Below, in pieces: positions 1 to 7,158 of a DNA stretch of 13,561 nucleotides. The stretch is taken from positions 1 to 13,561 of the forward strand of contig CAMVBT010000030.1 in assembly GCA_947165805.1 (NCBI GenBank), in the 5' to 3' direction. The notes beneath the pieces are model-generated. The model worked only from the letters and a program-made list of their open reading frames with translations. It searched no databases and was not told the origin of the DNA. Position 1 is the stretch's first letter, and each line of letters opens with the position of its first letter. Source of the DNA: an uncultured Clostridia bacterium. Lineage in GTDB: Bacteria > Bacillota > Clostridia > Oscillospirales > Ruminococcaceae. Both the position numbers and the translations under genes were made by a program.

Positions 1-301
1 AAAGCAATTTGTCATCGAACTCGTCGTTTAAGGCTTCCAAGACAGATTGATCACACACTTCCACAATATGCCCGTCATCAGATGAAGCCATTTCCTCTAA
101 AAATGAAAACATATTTTTTACAAGTTCTGTTTTATCGGATTTTATAGCATCTGTAAGAACCGGGACATATACATAACCAAATACAATGTGATTACCAGAC
201 TTGCTATCAATAACATCTTTTTTCACGAGTGCATCATAGTATTCTTTTACTTCGGGTATTCTCTCATTAGCAGAAAAAACTAAATTCTCATAAGTCAACA
301 T
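1..301 (-). CDS. Putative immunity protein for the adjacent MuF toxin (3' end outside window)
   Basis: This gene runs off the left edge, and 100 codons are visible. I chose the ATG at 301-299, whose start lies one base after the stop codon (305-303) of the upstream toxin-like gene. A GAGGTGA Shine-Dalgarno sits in the 3' end of that gene, so the two should be translationally coupled. The visible protein is acidic and probably helical, with no signal peptide or membrane segment: it starts MLTYENLVFSANERIPEVKE and contains the stretch LVKNMFSFLEEMASSDDGH. That pattern, a helical repeat with a negatively charged turn, reminds me of small uncharacterised immunity-like families such as DUF7674, but I cannot confirm membership. 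The DNA is AT-rich compared with the operons to the right, like the C-terminal part of its partner. The immunity role is inferred mainly from position. It could instead be an unrelated phage or cargo gene. Confidence 0.6.
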   Translation of the reverse strand, partial: MLTYENLVFSANERIPEVKEYYDALVKKDVIDSKSGNHIVFGYVYVPVLTDAIKSDKTELVKNMFSFLEEMASSDDGHIVEVCDQSVLEALNDEFDDKLL

Positions 302-302
302 T

Positions 303-1304
303 TCATTTCACCTCTTCTAGCCGTAAGCGCATTTCTTCAAGCATTGACTTATCGCCGGCGGAAATATCATGAGTGAGTCCCTTATTGATTTGATTTATCA
401 AATCTGAAACTTTTTGTGAATGGTCATTTCCATTTCTGCCGCATTTTAATCCTGTTTCAATTTCAAACTTGCGTATTGCCGCCGTACTGCCATCACCGAT
501 AAAAGACGATTTTCTAAAATCTGAACGAATATAAGTTTTGACAATATCGCTTTGAGCTTGCGATAAATAAAAATCCATTTTATTATCGCCAATCCAGTCT
601 TTATAATCCTTGGATATTGTTTTGCCGTTCATACCAGTATAAAAGTCAGGTTCTTTATTTGTCTCTATTATACCACCATTCTCCCCGCCTGTCAACATCT
701 TCTGCGAGTTTTCTTCCGCTGAATTCAACGTTGAATCGCTCTCCGGAAGAGCTTCCCTCTTTTCAGCCAGCGCTTCAAGCCGATTTGCGAGTTCTTCCAT
801 ACTCATACCGTTGAGCAAGCGGTCAATATCTGCTTGTATGTCTGCTTCTGTCCTGAGCGGTGTGGTGACCTTGCACCGGCAGAACGGGTGCATCGGCGGG
901 CAGTTTACGCCGACGACCGCATCGGCAATCTTGAACCGCTCGCCGTCGAGATTGTCGCAGGTGTCACAAACGTTCTCTGCGTTCTCTCCGAGAGAGATAA
1001 ACTCATACTCGTCGAAGCCTGCGTCCTTCATTCCTTTGAGCTCTGCCTGATTGATGCAGTAATTGCTCTCGGTACGAATGACGCGCCGAGCCTTGTACAT
1101 ACCGACATGAAAACGCTCCTCGATCTTCGCAGCCATTTTCGCTTCCGAAGCTCCGGTCAGCTCGCCTTCAAGAAGTACCTGCTTGACTTCCCGCGCAAGC
1201 TCGTCGGTGTTGCTCCATATTTTCTCGGAGAAATTCCCGTCTTTCCACTCGTGATCTATGATCTCCCTGACAGCTTTATCATTTACCAGTGCGAAGCTGT
1301 CCAT
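303..1304 (-). CDS. N-terminally truncated MuF phage head morphogenesis protein with C-terminal toxin-like domain
   Basis: Residues 1-150 are the C-terminal core of a phage Mu gpF / SPP1 gp7-like minor head protein. Recognisable elements are GNFSEKIW (23-30), the RTES motif (77-80), the C-x2-C pair followed by LDGERF (113-124) and the closing PPMHPFCRC block (136-144). Residues 150-215 are a charged linker. Residues 217-333 form a separate domain, with FIGDGSTAAIRKFEIETG near 268 and HSQKVSDLI near 295, resembling C-terminal modules of polymorphic toxins; its activity is unknown to me. Intact MuF proteins normally carry a long N-terminal portion that is missing here. The frame upstream of the ATG loses resemblance at once and reaches a stop at 1434-1436, and no Shine-Dalgarno precedes the start. 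DNA coding the toxin module is AT-richer than DNA coding the MuF core. The most likely reading is a decayed prophage remnant preserving a toxin/immunity pair. Confidence 0.7.
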   Translation of the reverse strand: MDSFALVNDKAVREIIDHEWKDGNFSEKIWSNTDELAREVKQVLLEGELTGASEAKMAAKIEERFHVGMYKARRVIRTESNYCINQAELKGMKDAGFDEYEFISLGENAENVCDTCDNLDGERFKIADAVVGVNCPPMHPFCRCKVTTPLRTEADIQADIDRLLNGMSMEELANRLEALAEKREALPESDSTLNSAEENSQKMLTGGENGGIIETNKEPDFYTGMNGKTISKDYKDWIGDNKMDFYLSQAQSDIVKTYIRSDFRKSSFIGDGSTAAIRKFEIETGLKCGRNGNDHSQKVSDLINQINKGLTHDISAGDKSMLEEMRLRLEEVK

Positions 1305-1463
1305 GATACCGCGGTCTGTGGTAGGCGCAAAGTCCCGCGGGTTCTCCGTAGGACGTAGAAGACAGCGGCGTGCATGATATTTGCGTTGCTCGGCGCGGTG
1401 CAGCTTTTCACAAGGCGCAGTCTGATAGTGGGATCATCAGGCTTGTGAAAAACGCGATATGTG
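1305..1463. other. Non-coding junction between the transporter operon and the phage-derived fragment
   Basis: This 159-base interval separates the stop of the adaptor-like gene (1466-1464) from the first recognisable MuF codon. I see no terminator with a T tract, no tRNA, no direct repeat and no Shine-Dalgarno in front of the ATG at 1304. A short open frame runs through it on the minus strand from 1433 into the MuF gene (translated ...CLLRPTENPRDFAPTTDRG), but it does not look like any MuF N-terminus I know. It is most simply the site of a deletion or recombination that removed the front of the phage gene. Confidence 0.45.
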
Positions 1464-1934
1464 TCAGAACGGGGAGATCACGCTTGACGAGTCTGAGGAA
1501 TTGCCGGAGATATTCTGCACATTATTCGCGCAAACCTCGCACCCGTCATAAAGCTCCTTATCCGTATTGACTACCACCTTATCCCCGTATCCGATGCCCG
1601 ACAAAACTTCGGTAAAGCCATTGTTTTCTGCACCCGTTTCTATCTCGGCGAGACGTACATAATATCGCAGGTCGCCGTTCTTTTCCCGCTGATACAGAAT
1701 GAAAATATCACTGTCGAGAAGTTCGGTTCGTATTGCAAGTGCACTTTTGGTTCCAGTCATCACATTTCCGCTTTCGTCCGTGTATTCAAACGGAAACTGC
1801 ACAGACGGAAGCTTTTCTGCTGTGACCAGCGGCAGCGATGCGTTGTGTATCGCTCTTGCCGAGAATGTCAGAAATATCATGACTGTGAAAAACAGCACGG
1901 CTACGATCGCTGTGATGATAGTTTTTATTTTCAT
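1464..1934 (-). CDS. Small membrane-anchored protein resembling the C-terminal domain of efflux adaptor (HlyD/RND membrane fusion) proteins
   Basis: This 156-residue protein starts at an ATGA overlap (1934-1931) with the stop of the upstream permease. Residues about 5-27 are a single hydrophobic segment, so the rest is predicted to lie outside the membrane. From roughly 60 to 135 the pattern matches the membrane-proximal domain of periplasmic adaptor proteins: a KSALAIRTELL strand, IFILYQREKNGD, an alternating VRLAEIETG segment, a GFTEVLSGIGYGDKVVVNTD block and a final LYDGCEV. The hairpin, lipoyl and beta-barrel parts of a complete adaptor (usually over 300 residues) are absent. The C-terminus is a Ser/Asn-rich tail. 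Its place at the end of a sugar-type ABC operon suggests an accessory role on the outer face of the transporter, but this is inference. It could also be a truncated adaptor. Confidence 0.6.
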   Translation of the reverse strand: MKIKTIITAIVAVLFFTVMIFLTFSARAIHNASLPLVTAEKLPSVQFPFEYTDESGNVMTGTKSALAIRTELLDSDIFILYQREKNGDLRYYVRLAEIETGAENNGFTEVLSGIGYGDKVVVNTDKELYDGCEVCANNVQNISGNSSDSSSVISPF

Positions 1935-2692
1935 TTCAAGTCACCCAGAGTAAGCCCTTTGTCAAGGCTCTCACTGAAAAAAAGATACAGAAGAAATATC
2001 GGTATCATAAATATGACGGACGCGGGCAGCAGCACATTCCCGCTGTATTTGTCAGCGTCCGCGATGAACACCGACAGCGTTTTCAACTCGTTTCGTTTCA
2101 GAAACAGCATTGGCTGTTCAAGCATATTCCAGCAGTCCGCGAAAACGAATATCGCCACCGCGAAAATGCACGCTCTTATCTGCGGGATAACGCTTGTAAG
2201 AATTATTCTGAATATCGAATTCGTTTCAAGCCGCGTCGCTTCGACAATCGAGCCGTCAATACTTTTTATGTATTGGTGCATCACCACCACACCGAACGGC
2301 GAAAAAATCATCGGCAGTATTATCCCGAGCCGTGTGTCGATAAGCCCCATATCCCGCAGTCCTATGTAATTCGGCAGCACCGTCACCTGCAGCGGCATCA
2401 TCATCAGAATGATATACGCCGTGAAAAGTATGTTCTTGCCGCGCAATTTCGCCTGCGAGAACCCGAACGCGCACGGTATTATGACAAGCAACTGCACAGC
2501 GGTTATCACTACCGCGTACAGCACGCTGTTCCAGAACATCGGATAGAAGATAAAACAGTCGAACAACAGGTCGTTGTAGTTCTGAAATGTCGGAACACCT
2601 TCGGACACAAACGAACCGAAGACTGTCATCACCACCGGAGCCGCAAACAAAAGAGCTGCCGCAATAAAGAGAACTATCCCAAGTTTCCTCAC
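1931..2692 (-). CDS. ABC transporter permease, MalG/carbohydrate type
   Basis: This is an integral membrane subunit of a binding-protein-dependent importer of the MalG (CUT1) class, with about six hydrophobic segments. The cytoplasmic coupling loop reads EATRLETNSIFRIILTSVIP, the position of the EAA motif that docks the ATPase. The C-terminal GLTLGDLK also fits MalG-type ends. I favour the GTG at 2692, giving a classical GTGA overlap with the stop of the upstream permease and an AAGGCGG site at suitable distance. An earlier in-frame GTG at 2701 is possible and adds three residues. One oddity is that the family's almost invariant glycine of the EAA loop (usually in a DGA context) is replaced, the sequence being ETN. 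The permease should pair with the MalF-like gene just upstream. No ATPase is encoded here, so one would have to be shared from elsewhere. Confidence 0.85.
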   Translation of the reverse strand: MRKLGIVLFIAAALLFAAPVVMTVFGSFVSEGVPTFQNYNDLLFDCFIFYPMFWNSVLYAVVITAVQLLVIIPCAFGFSQAKLRGKNILFTAYIILMMMPLQVTVLPNYIGLRDMGLIDTRLGIILPMIFSPFGVVVMHQYIKSIDGSIVEATRLETNSIFRIILTSVIPQIRACIFAVAIFVFADCWNMLEQPMLFLKRNELKTLSVFIADADKYSGNVLLPASVIFMIPIFLLYLFFSESLDKGLTLGDLK

Positions 2693-3486
2693 CTGTCCCA
2701 CCGCCTTTGCAGCGCCATTCCCGCAGACACGATCAGGAATACTATCAGCGATGTCAGCACAGCGCTTGTCGCAAGGCTCTGATAGTCGAGCTTTAAAAAG
2801 TTGTTGTTCATGTAGTATTGCAGTGTATAGCTGTGGTCGGGCGGGTAATTTGTTCCGTAAAACAGGAAGCTTTCCTTGAATACCCTGAAACTGTTCACGA
2901 CTGATAACAGTGCCGTAAAGTTAAGCGTCGGCATTATCATCGGAACAGTTATTTTTCTGTGCAGAGTGAACGTTCCCGCGCCGTCGAGCCGTGCCGCCTC
3001 GTAGATGCTTTCGTCAATTCCCGTGAATGCAGCAGTCAACAGAATAATGCAGATGCCGATATTCTTCCAGATGAACAGCAGATAAATAGGAAGCGGCGTC
3101 GCCGTGTCAGTGAACACAGTCCGCCATATCAGCACAACGCTCGCGGTCGGTATCAGCATCGGCAGAATGAATGCAGTGCGCAGCTTTTTCAGCTTTTTTA
3201 TACCGAACGACAGAACAAGCGAGATCATCAACGCAAGCACGATCAGCACCGGTACGGCGATCACAATTATCAGCAAAGAATTGAGCAGCGCCAGCCGGAA
3301 ATACTCGTTGTTCAGCGTTTCGATGTAGTTAACAAACCAAACGAAATTGCGCTTGAACTGGTTATCTATCAGCGAATAATACAGCACGCGAATGTACGGG
3401 ATAACGAAGAAAACAAGCGTTCCCGCAAGGCTCGGCAACAGGCAGAGCCTGCACTTTGTATTGAATTTGAGGTGCTTTTTCATCAT
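2689..3486 (-). CDS. ABC transporter permease, MalF/UgpA carbohydrate type
   Basis: This 265-residue permease has about six membrane segments. A first helix lies near residues 15-40, followed by the FRLALLNSLLIIV entry into the transport domain. Its coupling loop is well conserved: EAARLDGAGTFTLHRKITVP beginning at residue 163, including the DGA that is lost in the partner permease. The start (tandem ATG ATG at 3486-3481) overlaps the stop of the upstream solute-binding lipoprotein as ATGA, and I see no Shine-Dalgarno, so reinitiation by the terminating ribosome is likely. Together with the next gene it would form the heterodimeric channel of a CUT1-type importer, for which sugars or glycerol-phosphate-like solutes are typical. 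The substrate cannot be read from sequence. Confidence 0.88.
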   Translation of the reverse strand: MMKKHLKFNTKCRLCLLPSLAGTLVFFVIPYIRVLYYSLIDNQFKRNFVWFVNYIETLNNEYFRLALLNSLLIIVIAVPVLIVLALMISLVLSFGIKKLKKLRTAFILPMLIPTASVVLIWRTVFTDTATPLPIYLLFIWKNIGICIILLTAAFTGIDESIYEAARLDGAGTFTLHRKITVPMIMPTLNFTALLSVVNSFRVFKESFLFYGTNYPPDHSYTLQYYMNNNFLKLDYQSLATSAVLTSLIVFLIVSAGMALQRRWDR

Positions 3487-5516
3487 TCGTTCAGATATGT
3501 TTTCAGCTTTCGGTCGGCTTCGGTGATAAAGTCGTCAAGGGATATTTTATCTTCCAGATAATCAATGAAATCCCAATAATAAAGCTCCCACGGGTAGCTG
3601 AAATGCACCCGCGCGTTCTCGCAGAGAACGATCATCTGCTTTACCGTGCCGCTGTCGGTATAAGTGCCCTCATCGGCTTTCAGTATAAATGTGTTCGGAA
3701 CGGTAAGCTGATAACTCGTTAGTTTTTCTATATAATCGAGAGCATCGCTTAAATGCTCCGAGGCGGGGTTGACGCTCACGAACGTCACATCGGGTATGAT
3801 AACATTCGGCTCCGAGATACACGGTATTCCCGACACTCTGTATTCGCGCTCATAGAGTTTCGAGAAATATGACCTGACCGTATCTATACCTGTCATAAGC
3901 ATAAGTACCTTTTCGCTTTGCGCGGTCACCTTCGGCGTATAGGTACCATTCCTGTTAAGGAGAGCGGAGTTTTTCATTTTTTCGGCTGCATCACGAAATT
4001 CCGCTGTATCAAAGCTGTCGTGTGTCATTACATAGTGTGCGAGAGCCGCATACCTCAGCGTGAACACATCGCAGTTCGTAAGGTCCGCTTCTTCGTCCGT
4101 AAGACCGTCCATATAATCTAAAAAGTCGCCAAGCTTCATCTGCGAAAAGTCCGTGTCTCCGATATTGCCGAAAATGAAATCCGTGTCCGTGAAAAGCGGC
4201 AGAGCCCATATATCGCCGTTTTCATCGGTGAACGCTTCCTTTATCGGCGGGAAGCATTTATCGAGATATTCGGAAACTCCCCGTACATCATTCAGAGGGT
4301 AGAAACTGCCCTGTTTTTTAATGGAGTATGAAAAAGTGTCCGTTGTTTTCGTGCAGCACAGATCGTAGTCCCTGTCCTGCGAGAGTATTTTCAGCGCAGT
4401 CTCCTCGTCGGAAAGCTCAACCGCGTTTATGGCATATCCGCAGCCGAAGGGTGTTGAACGCAGCAGCCGCGAGCAGAGAAGATTCATCGGCGCGTTGTAT
4501 TTGTAATAGTCGGAAAATCGTATCCGCACGATCTTATACACGCCGCTCTTGTCGCCGTCGTTTATCGGCTTTCCGTCCTCTCCGAGAGGCACAGAGGGTT
4601 GGAAATAACAGAAGCCGTTCCTTGCGCACAGCCTTTCTCCGTTTATCTCCATTCCCGGGATAAGCTCCGCCGGTATTATATTGCCGATCTCGGAAGCGTA
4701 AAACGACGCCGCGGAGGAAAATGAAAACGAACCGAAAACTATATGCTCGCCGTCAACATCGGCGACAGCGCGTATGCTCGAATTTATGTTTTCGGAGCGC
4801 ATTTTCTCCGAAAATGAGCCGTCCTTGTATCTCATGACATAATAGCCGTTATCGTCACAGCCCGCTATCAGTGCGCCGCCGCCCGGCTCCGCGCATACCG
4901 CTGTCGGGAAATCCACGGGCAGCTTCTCACAATTCCCGTCCGCTATGCGGAATACGCTCAGCCTCGTGTCATAGAAATTCGGATAATTGCAGACAATTTC
5001 TCCCTTGCTTTTATCCTCGGCGAGAACATAAAGCTCGTTTTCATTGCCGCTCATATTCCGCCCCATTGAGATCGGCATTTCAAACTCCGCGTAGGTCTCG
5101 TTTTCTTCCCCGTTCAGACCTATCTTCCTGATGATTATTCCTTCTTTATCACCGAGCCAGCTGTAAAGCACATACAGGTCGTCTCCCATATAGGCAATGC
5201 CTTCCGGTATGCTCGGACATTCGCCGATCTTCCGGCTGCTTCCGTCCTCGGAAAGCTCAATAAGATCGGATGAGGAGCTTCTGAATGATGTTATTATCAC
5301 TTTTCCGTCGGGCGAGACCGTGAATCGCTCGGGAAATCCGGAGCTATATGAATACTCAAAATATGACGGCAGATCGCTCCCGATCGTTTCATTCAAGTTA
5401 CTGTAAGCCATATTTTCAGGTGCTGAGCTGTCAGCTGTATTTTCCGATGCGGAGCACCCGCCGAGCAGCATACACGTGGTCAAAAAAAGTGCGGTGATTG
5501 TTTTCTTTTTCATCAT
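3483..5516 (-). CDS. Large lipoprotein with propeller-like N half and extracellular solute-binding C half
   Basis: The N-terminus is a lipoprotein signal: basic MMKKK, a hydrophobic stretch and the lipobox LLGGC with Cys21 as acylation site. Residues about 55-300 consist of repeated short strand units with Asp/Gly turns (for example FTVSPDGKVIITSF, DDLYVLYS, ELYVLAED), which suggests a beta-propeller-like sensing domain. From about 350 the protein resembles type-1 solute-binding proteins, with a YDLCC strand, the NGDIWALPLFTDTDFIFGN segment near 433-451, and a C-terminal WELYYWDFIDYLEDKISLDDFI region typical of their final helices. At 677 residues it is longer than usual binding proteins (about 400-450) because of the N-terminal addition. 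It starts at an ATGA overlap (5516-5513) behind AAGGAG. Being cotranscribed with the two permeases, it is the likely receptor of the importer. The propeller might sense or bind a cell-wall or polysaccharide ligand, which is speculation. Confidence 0.78.
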   Translation of the reverse strand: MMKKKTITALFLTTCMLLGGCSASENTADSSAPENMAYSNLNETIGSDLPSYFEYSYSSGFPERFTVSPDGKVIITSFRSSSSDLIELSEDGSSRKIGECPSIPEGIAYMGDDLYVLYSWLGDKEGIIIRKIGLNGEENETYAEFEMPISMGRNMSGNENELYVLAEDKSKGEIVCNYPNFYDTRLSVFRIADGNCEKLPVDFPTAVCAEPGGGALIAGCDDNGYYVMRYKDGSFSEKMRSENINSSIRAVADVDGEHIVFGSFSFSSAASFYASEIGNIIPAELIPGMEINGERLCARNGFCYFQPSVPLGEDGKPINDGDKSGVYKIVRIRFSDYYKYNAPMNLLCSRLLRSTPFGCGYAINAVELSDEETALKILSQDRDYDLCCTKTTDTFSYSIKKQGSFYPLNDVRGVSEYLDKCFPPIKEAFTDENGDIWALPLFTDTDFIFGNIGDTDFSQMKLGDFLDYMDGLTDEEADLTNCDVFTLRYAALAHYVMTHDSFDTAEFRDAAEKMKNSALLNRNGTYTPKVTAQSEKVLMLMTGIDTVRSYFSKLYEREYRVSGIPCISEPNVIIPDVTFVSVNPASEHLSDALDYIEKLTSYQLTVPNTFILKADEGTYTDSGTVKQMIVLCENARVHFSYPWELYYWDFIDYLEDKISLDDFITEADRKLKTYLNE

Positions 5517-6268
5517 TCATTTTCTCCTTTTTCATCGGAATTCCCGATCTTACTGTAATACCCGGGCTCATGCACCTCGGGAAATACCTCATGCAGTTCG
5601 TTCAAGTCTAAAGAATCGACCACCGCGCGGTCGGCTTTGACGGAATAAATATACTTCCCGTCTGTCCAGAAGTGCTCGACATGATCCCTTATAAAATGAT
5701 AGCCGGGCGGACGATCCAAGACCATATCGAATGAGTTGTTCTTCGGGTCGTCGATCTTTATCCACTGCGGACTGCCCTCGTGCTGATCCTGTTTGAATAT
5801 GAAATTGAACGAACCGATAACATACTGCGAGAAGATAAGCTGATCGTTTTTATCATCCTTGTTTACATAGCAGATCGTGTAGCCCATTTCGGTGCAGAAG
5901 CCTCCGTATCTTTCATCAGGAATATAGTGATCCGGAATATCCGGCTCATAATAGTGCTCGATCTTTTTTGGAGCATTGCGGAGGCTTTCAGCCGAAATAC
6001 TGATATATTCGCTGTCATTCATATCGGTATGGAACAGGACATCAAGAACTACCGACGCGCCGCATATCAGAACAGCCGCGGCAGCTAATCCCACAGCGAC
6101 AAAAAGCTTTGTCCTTCTGCGCACAGGCTTAGCGGAACGTCCGAAAAGGCGGCTCATTTTTTTGTCGAAGCTCTTCGGAAAGTCGTATTCCGGCATATCG
6201 TCAAACGCGGAGAACTCTTCTTCACATATCTCGCTCAACGCTTCATTCAGCATTTCTTCATTTTTCAT
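5513..6268 (-). CDS. Single-pass membrane anti-sigma factor-like protein (DUF4367-like)
   Basis: This 251-residue protein has an acidic cytoplasmic N-terminus (residues 1-45, with PEYDFPKSFDKKM), a basic RRR stop and one transmembrane segment at about 54-78. An extracytoplasmic domain follows, ending with the strand pair FWTDGKYIYSVKADR near 206-220, reminiscent of DUF4367-type domains found on Clostridial anti-sigma proteins. The gene begins inside the end of the ECF sigma gene, with an 11-base overlap and an AAGGAGGCGGAG site inside that gene. This arrangement is classical for a sigma factor and its cognate membrane inhibitor. The expected role is to hold the sigma factor at the membrane until an envelope signal releases it. 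No zinc-binding HxxxCxxC anti-sigma motif is visible, so the binding surface would be of another type. Confidence 0.72.
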   Translation of the reverse strand: MKNEEMLNEALSEICEEEFSAFDDMPEYDFPKSFDKKMSRLFGRSAKPVRRRTKLFVAVGLAAAAVLICGASVVLDVLFHTDMNDSEYISISAESLRNAPKKIEHYYEPDIPDHYIPDERYGGFCTEMGYTICYVNKDDKNDQLIFSQYVIGSFNFIFKQDQHEGSPQWIKIDDPKNNSFDMVLDRPPGYHFIRDHVEHFWTDGKYIYSVKADRAVVDSLDLNELHEVFPEVHEPGYYSKIGNSDEKGENE

Positions 6269-6800
6269 CGTTCTCCGCCTCCTTCATAAATTTCTTTATT
6301 GCCGTGCGCGCACGGAATATCCGCTGATACGCCGTGTTCCCGCTTATCCCGAGATACCGCGCCGCCTGCTCGTAGGTAAGTCCGCACAGACAGGTGAGCT
6401 CCAGTATCTCACGCTGGTTTTCGGGCAGCGTCTTTATGAACGCGACGAGCTCCCGCTTTGTGATATTGCCGATCGCCTCCGATTCGGTGTCGGGCGCGGT
6501 ATCCTGTATATCATCGGTAAGCTCCGTAGGCGCGGCAGCCTTTATCCGCTTCCGGAACATATCGACAGCCACGTTGCGCACAATGACAGCAAGAAGAAGA
6601 CCCCGCCTTTCGGGAGGCATCTCCGAAATTCTGTCAATGTCGGTCATTACCCTGCAAAACGCTTCATGAACCGCGTCGAGAGCGTCGGGCTCGCTGCCGA
6701 GCTTTGAGTACGCGATACGGAACATCCTGCTGCGTTCCTGCTCATAGAGCGCCGTGAGCATTTCGCGCTGCTCGTTCGTTATCTTTGCTTTCTTCTTCAT
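6258..6800 (-). CDS. ECF-family RNA polymerase sigma factor
   Basis: This 180-residue protein shows both ECF domains. Region 2 spans about 15-85 (ERSRMFRIAYSKLGSEPDALDAVHEAF, then VIVRNVAVDMFRK). Region 4 spans about 117-170 (FIKTLPENQREILELTCLCGLTYEQAARYLGIS followed by the recognition helix NTAYQRIFRARTAIKKF). Both length and motif order are normal, and no anti-sigma or extra C-terminal domain is fused. It is the first gene of the compact transporter operon, with AGGAAA in front of the ATG and a candidate promoter about 45 bases upstream. ECF factors often activate their own operon, so it may control the importer genes behind it in response to the membrane-bound partner. No recognisable ECF promoter pair is clear enough upstream to prove autoregulation. 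Confidence 0.92.
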   Translation of the reverse strand: MKKKAKITNEQREMLTALYEQERSRMFRIAYSKLGSEPDALDAVHEAFCRVMTDIDRISEMPPERRGLLLAVIVRNVAVDMFRKRIKAAAPTELTDDIQDTAPDTESEAIGNITKRELVAFIKTLPENQREILELTCLCGLTYEQAARYLGISGNTAYQRIFRARTAIKKFMKEAENDEK

Positions 6801-6840
6801 TTTCCTGTATTATAAAGGCTTTATCGCCGTTTTTTGCTTT

Positions 6841-6885
6841 TCTATATTATATATCGTCTGAAGACGGGATTTCTTACGGGAAATC
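6841..6885 (-). promoter_or_regulatory. Candidate promoter and small inverted repeats upstream of the ECF sigma operon
   Basis: On the minus strand a perfect TATAAT (6851-6846) sits about 45 bases before the sigma-factor ATG. Directly upstream are a perfect hairpin CGTC-TGAA-GACG on the plus strand (6855-6866) and a second inverted repeat GATTTC/GAAATC (6868-6885). The -35 position is poor for a housekeeping promoter, so either an activator or an alternative sigma factor may be involved. CGTC also occurs in the -10 element of many ECF promoters, but I find no matching -35 at proper spacing. Confidence 0.35.
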
Positions 6886-6994
6886 TGAAAGTTTTATACT
6901 GATATTGTAATATTTTAGTATCAGTGCATAACCGGCAATACCCGAAGTCCTGCCGATGATAACGGCTACAAGACAGGCTGTTTCGGATAAGGAA

Positions 6995-7030
6995 GGATAA
7001 AGAAATGCCCGCGGGATAAAACCTGCGGGC
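6995..7030 (-). terminator. Rho-independent terminator of the peptide/partner-switch operon
   Basis: A 9-base stem pairs 7007-7015 (GCCCGCGGG) with 7022-7030 (CCTGCGGGC), including one G-U pair, around a 6-base loop ATAAAA. Read on the minus strand it is followed by ATTTCTTTATCC, a moderately T-rich tract. It lies about 130 bases after the last stop codon of the right-hand gene block (7161-7159). The plus-strand flank is also fairly T-rich (GTTAGGTTTG), so limited bidirectional function cannot be excluded, but no plus-strand gene needs it. Confidence 0.72.
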
Positions 7031-7158
7031 GTTAGGTTTGTTGGGATTTGTTTTAGAAATGAAGAGACCGTTTTTCGAGGAACCGACCTATAAGGAAAGC
7101 TGAACTCCTTCACTCTTTCTTATTCAGTCATTATTCTGAAAGCGGGATCGTTCATTTT

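Larger units (their letters stand above)
6801..7158. other. Intergenic region between the two operons
   Basis: These 358 bases hold the intrinsic terminator of the right-hand operon and the putative promoter of the sigma-factor operon. A 79-codon open frame on the minus strand (7113-6874) spans the terminator hairpin and has no Shine-Dalgarno or recognisable product, so I do not call it a gene. I see no RNA gene or riboswitch here. Confidence 0.6.

Noticed and set aside
303..1304. An intact prophage head gene
   Set aside because: The N-terminal part expected for the family is missing, the start has no ribosome site, and no other phage gene stands to its right.
834..1358. Long open frames on the plus strand opposite the MuF gene, and similar ones opposite the other genes (for example 2273-2782, 2959-3561, 5976-6707, 8407-8901)
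   Set aside because: They are antisense shadows of well-recognised minus-strand genes, with Arg/His-rich or otherwise unnatural composition and no ribosome sites.
6258..6800. The ECF sigma factor as direct target of the RsbW-like protein upstream
   Set aside because: It belongs to a separate operon with its own overlapping membrane partner, and partner-switch ATPases typically bind sigma-B/F-type factors.
6874..7113. A 79-codon open frame on the minus strand between the two operons
   Set aside because: It spans the terminator hairpin at 7007-7030, has no Shine-Dalgarno, and its translation resembles nothing.
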